A stretch of 64,000 nucleotides of DNA. Origin: Marmoricola endophyticus (lineage in GTDB: Bacteria; Actinomycetota; Actinomycetes; Propionibacteriales; Nocardioidaceae). The notes beneath the pieces were generated by a model. It was given only the letters and a program-made list of their open reading frames with translations. It searched no databases and was not told the origin of the DNA. Both the position numbers and the translations under genes were made by a program. Shown piece after piece: positions 63,277 through 64,000 of the stretch; within the stretch, counting starts at the first letter, position 1; each line of letters begins with the position of its first letter. The DNA is taken from the NCBI RefSeq assembly GCF_014644415.1, contig NZ_BMKQ01000001.1, positions 2,927,217-2,991,216 of the forward strand, written 5' to 3'.

Positions 63277-64000
63277 ATGGCGACAGCGCGGGACATCCGG
63301 ATAGGCATCGACACCGGCGGGACGTTCACCGACGTCGTCGCCTTCGACGAGAGCAGCGGCGAGCTGGTCACCACCAAGACCCCCTCGACGCCGAGCAACC
63401 CGGCCGACGGCTTCCTCGCGGGGATCGACAAGGTGCTCGGGCTGCTCGGCGCCGGCGGCGAGACGATCGACGCGGTCAGCCACGGCACGACCGTGGCGAC
63501 GAACCAGCTGCTGGAGGGCAAGGTCGACCGGCTCGGGTTCCTCACCAACACCGGCTACGAGTCGATGCTCGAGATCGCGCGCCAGTCCGTCCCCGACGGG
63601 TACGGCAACTCCTACTTCTGGGTCAAGCCGGACCGGATCGTGCCGCGCGAGCTGGTCAAGGGCGTCGAGGGCCGCATGGACGTCGACGGGCAGGAGGTGC
63701 GGCCGCTCGACGAGGCGGGAGCCCGTGAGGCGGTGCGCTGGTTCCGTGACCAGGGCATCGACACGCTCGGCGTCTGCTTCCTGCACGCCTACGCGAACCC
63801 GGCCCACGAGGACCGCGTCCTGGAGATCATCCGCGAGGAGCACCCCGCAGCGACGGTCTCGCTGAGCAGCGCGGTGCTGCGCGAGTACCGCGAGTACGAG
63901 CGGGCGATGACCACCTTGGTCGACGCCGCCGTGAAGCCGCGGCTCTCGGCGTACGTCACCAACATCAAGACCCGACTGAGCGCCTACGACGACCGCGAGA
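63277..64000 (+). CDS. Hydantoinase/oxoprolinase subunit A (HyuA-like), 5' part
   Basis: The first 241 residues; the gene runs past the window. IRIGIDTGGTFTDVVAFDE is the phosphate-binding motif of the ATP-dependent hydantoinase family; AVSHGTTVATNQLLEGK and LREYREYERAMTTLVDAAV follow. These enzymes open hydantoins, oxoproline or similar cyclic amides with ATP (or carboxylate ketones). It starts 75 bp after the amidase and an HyuB partner would be expected beyond 64000. Confidence 0.9.
   Translation, partial: MATARDIRIGIDTGGTFTDVVAFDESSGELVTTKTPSTPSNPADGFLAGIDKVLGLLGAGGETIDAVSHGTTVATNQLLEGKVDRLGFLTNTGYESMLEIARQSVPDGYGNSYFWVKPDRIVPRELVKGVEGRMDVDGQEVRPLDEAGAREAVRWFRDQGIDTLGVCFLHAYANPAHEDRVLEIIREEHPAATVSLSSAVLREYREYERAMTTLVDAAVKPRLSAYVTNIKTRLSAYDDRE

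Overview
This is a 64 kb, very GC-rich chromosomal stretch from a high-GC Gram-positive bacterium (Actinobacteria). GTG and TTG starts and 4-base ATGA/GTGA overlaps are common. The run of O-methyltransferase, ECF sigma factor, zinc-binding anti-sigma factor, HtrA protease, TatB and Mrp matches the mycobacterial sigE region. Other actinobacterial markers are a DUF3263 plus LytR_C pair, groEL without groES behind two CIRCE elements, and a NnaR-type HemD regulator. The overall flavour suggests a Nocardioides-like member of the Propionibacteriales, but genus is inference. I see no phage, insertion sequence, CRISPR array or rRNA; there is one tRNA gene.

Layout. 1-819: 3' end of a leucyl aminopeptidase. 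827-8498: a divergent catabolic cluster. On the minus strand are a MaoC hydratase, a family III CoA-transferase, an acyl-CoA dehydrogenase, a CitE-like lyase and a GntR regulator; on the plus strand are an MFS importer and an MmgE/PrpD protein. The gene set looks like itaconate or other branched C5-dicarboxylate breakdown. 8514-16515: O-methyltransferase, then sigE-rseA-htrA, then an opposing run tpx, alkyltransferase-like protein, MgtE_N/CBS protein with a histone-like tail, DUF1003, mrp, tatB. 16646-16718: tRNA-Arg(CCT). 16807-22896: a minus-strand run of sugar oxidoreductase, TPM-domain membrane protein, otsA, PhaC-like hydrolase and SGNH lipoprotein. 23067-24980: DUF3263, LytR_C and otsB. 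25003-26668: a palindromic repeat, a SAM-I riboswitch and thrC. 26723-30377: DUF2236 protein, ATP-grasp enzyme, secreted beta-helix protein and NAD(P)-binding protein. 30380-32382: CIRCE-controlled groEL and three hairpins, followed by a decayed DoxX-like gene and an EamA transporter.

33629-43490 is a complete assimilatory nitrate module read on the minus strand: narK, molybdopterin nitrate reductase, its flavoprotein partner, nirB, nirD, an HemD/winged-helix regulator (NnaR type) and a sirohydrochlorin chelatase-like enzyme for siroheme supply. 43750-47229 holds an AlkB-type dioxygenase, a secreted sedolisin and an MFS transporter.

47287-64000 is a nitrogen-compound catabolic island. Maturation factors for a molybdenum hydroxylase (MobA/MocA-like, MoxR, CoxE-like, XdhC) are followed by an opposing AllF/AllG/AllH trio (oxamate transcarbamoylase family), a PucR activator, an NCS2 purine/pyrimidine-type permease, the three hydroxylase subunits (FAD, 2Fe-2S, Mo), a CoxG-like protein, an amidase and the start of a hydantoinase/oxoprolinase. 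Together they suggest uptake and oxidation of an N-heterocycle, hydrolytic ring opening, and carbamoyl transfer yielding carbamoyl phosphate. The starting substrate is not evident and this is the most interesting functional puzzle in the window.
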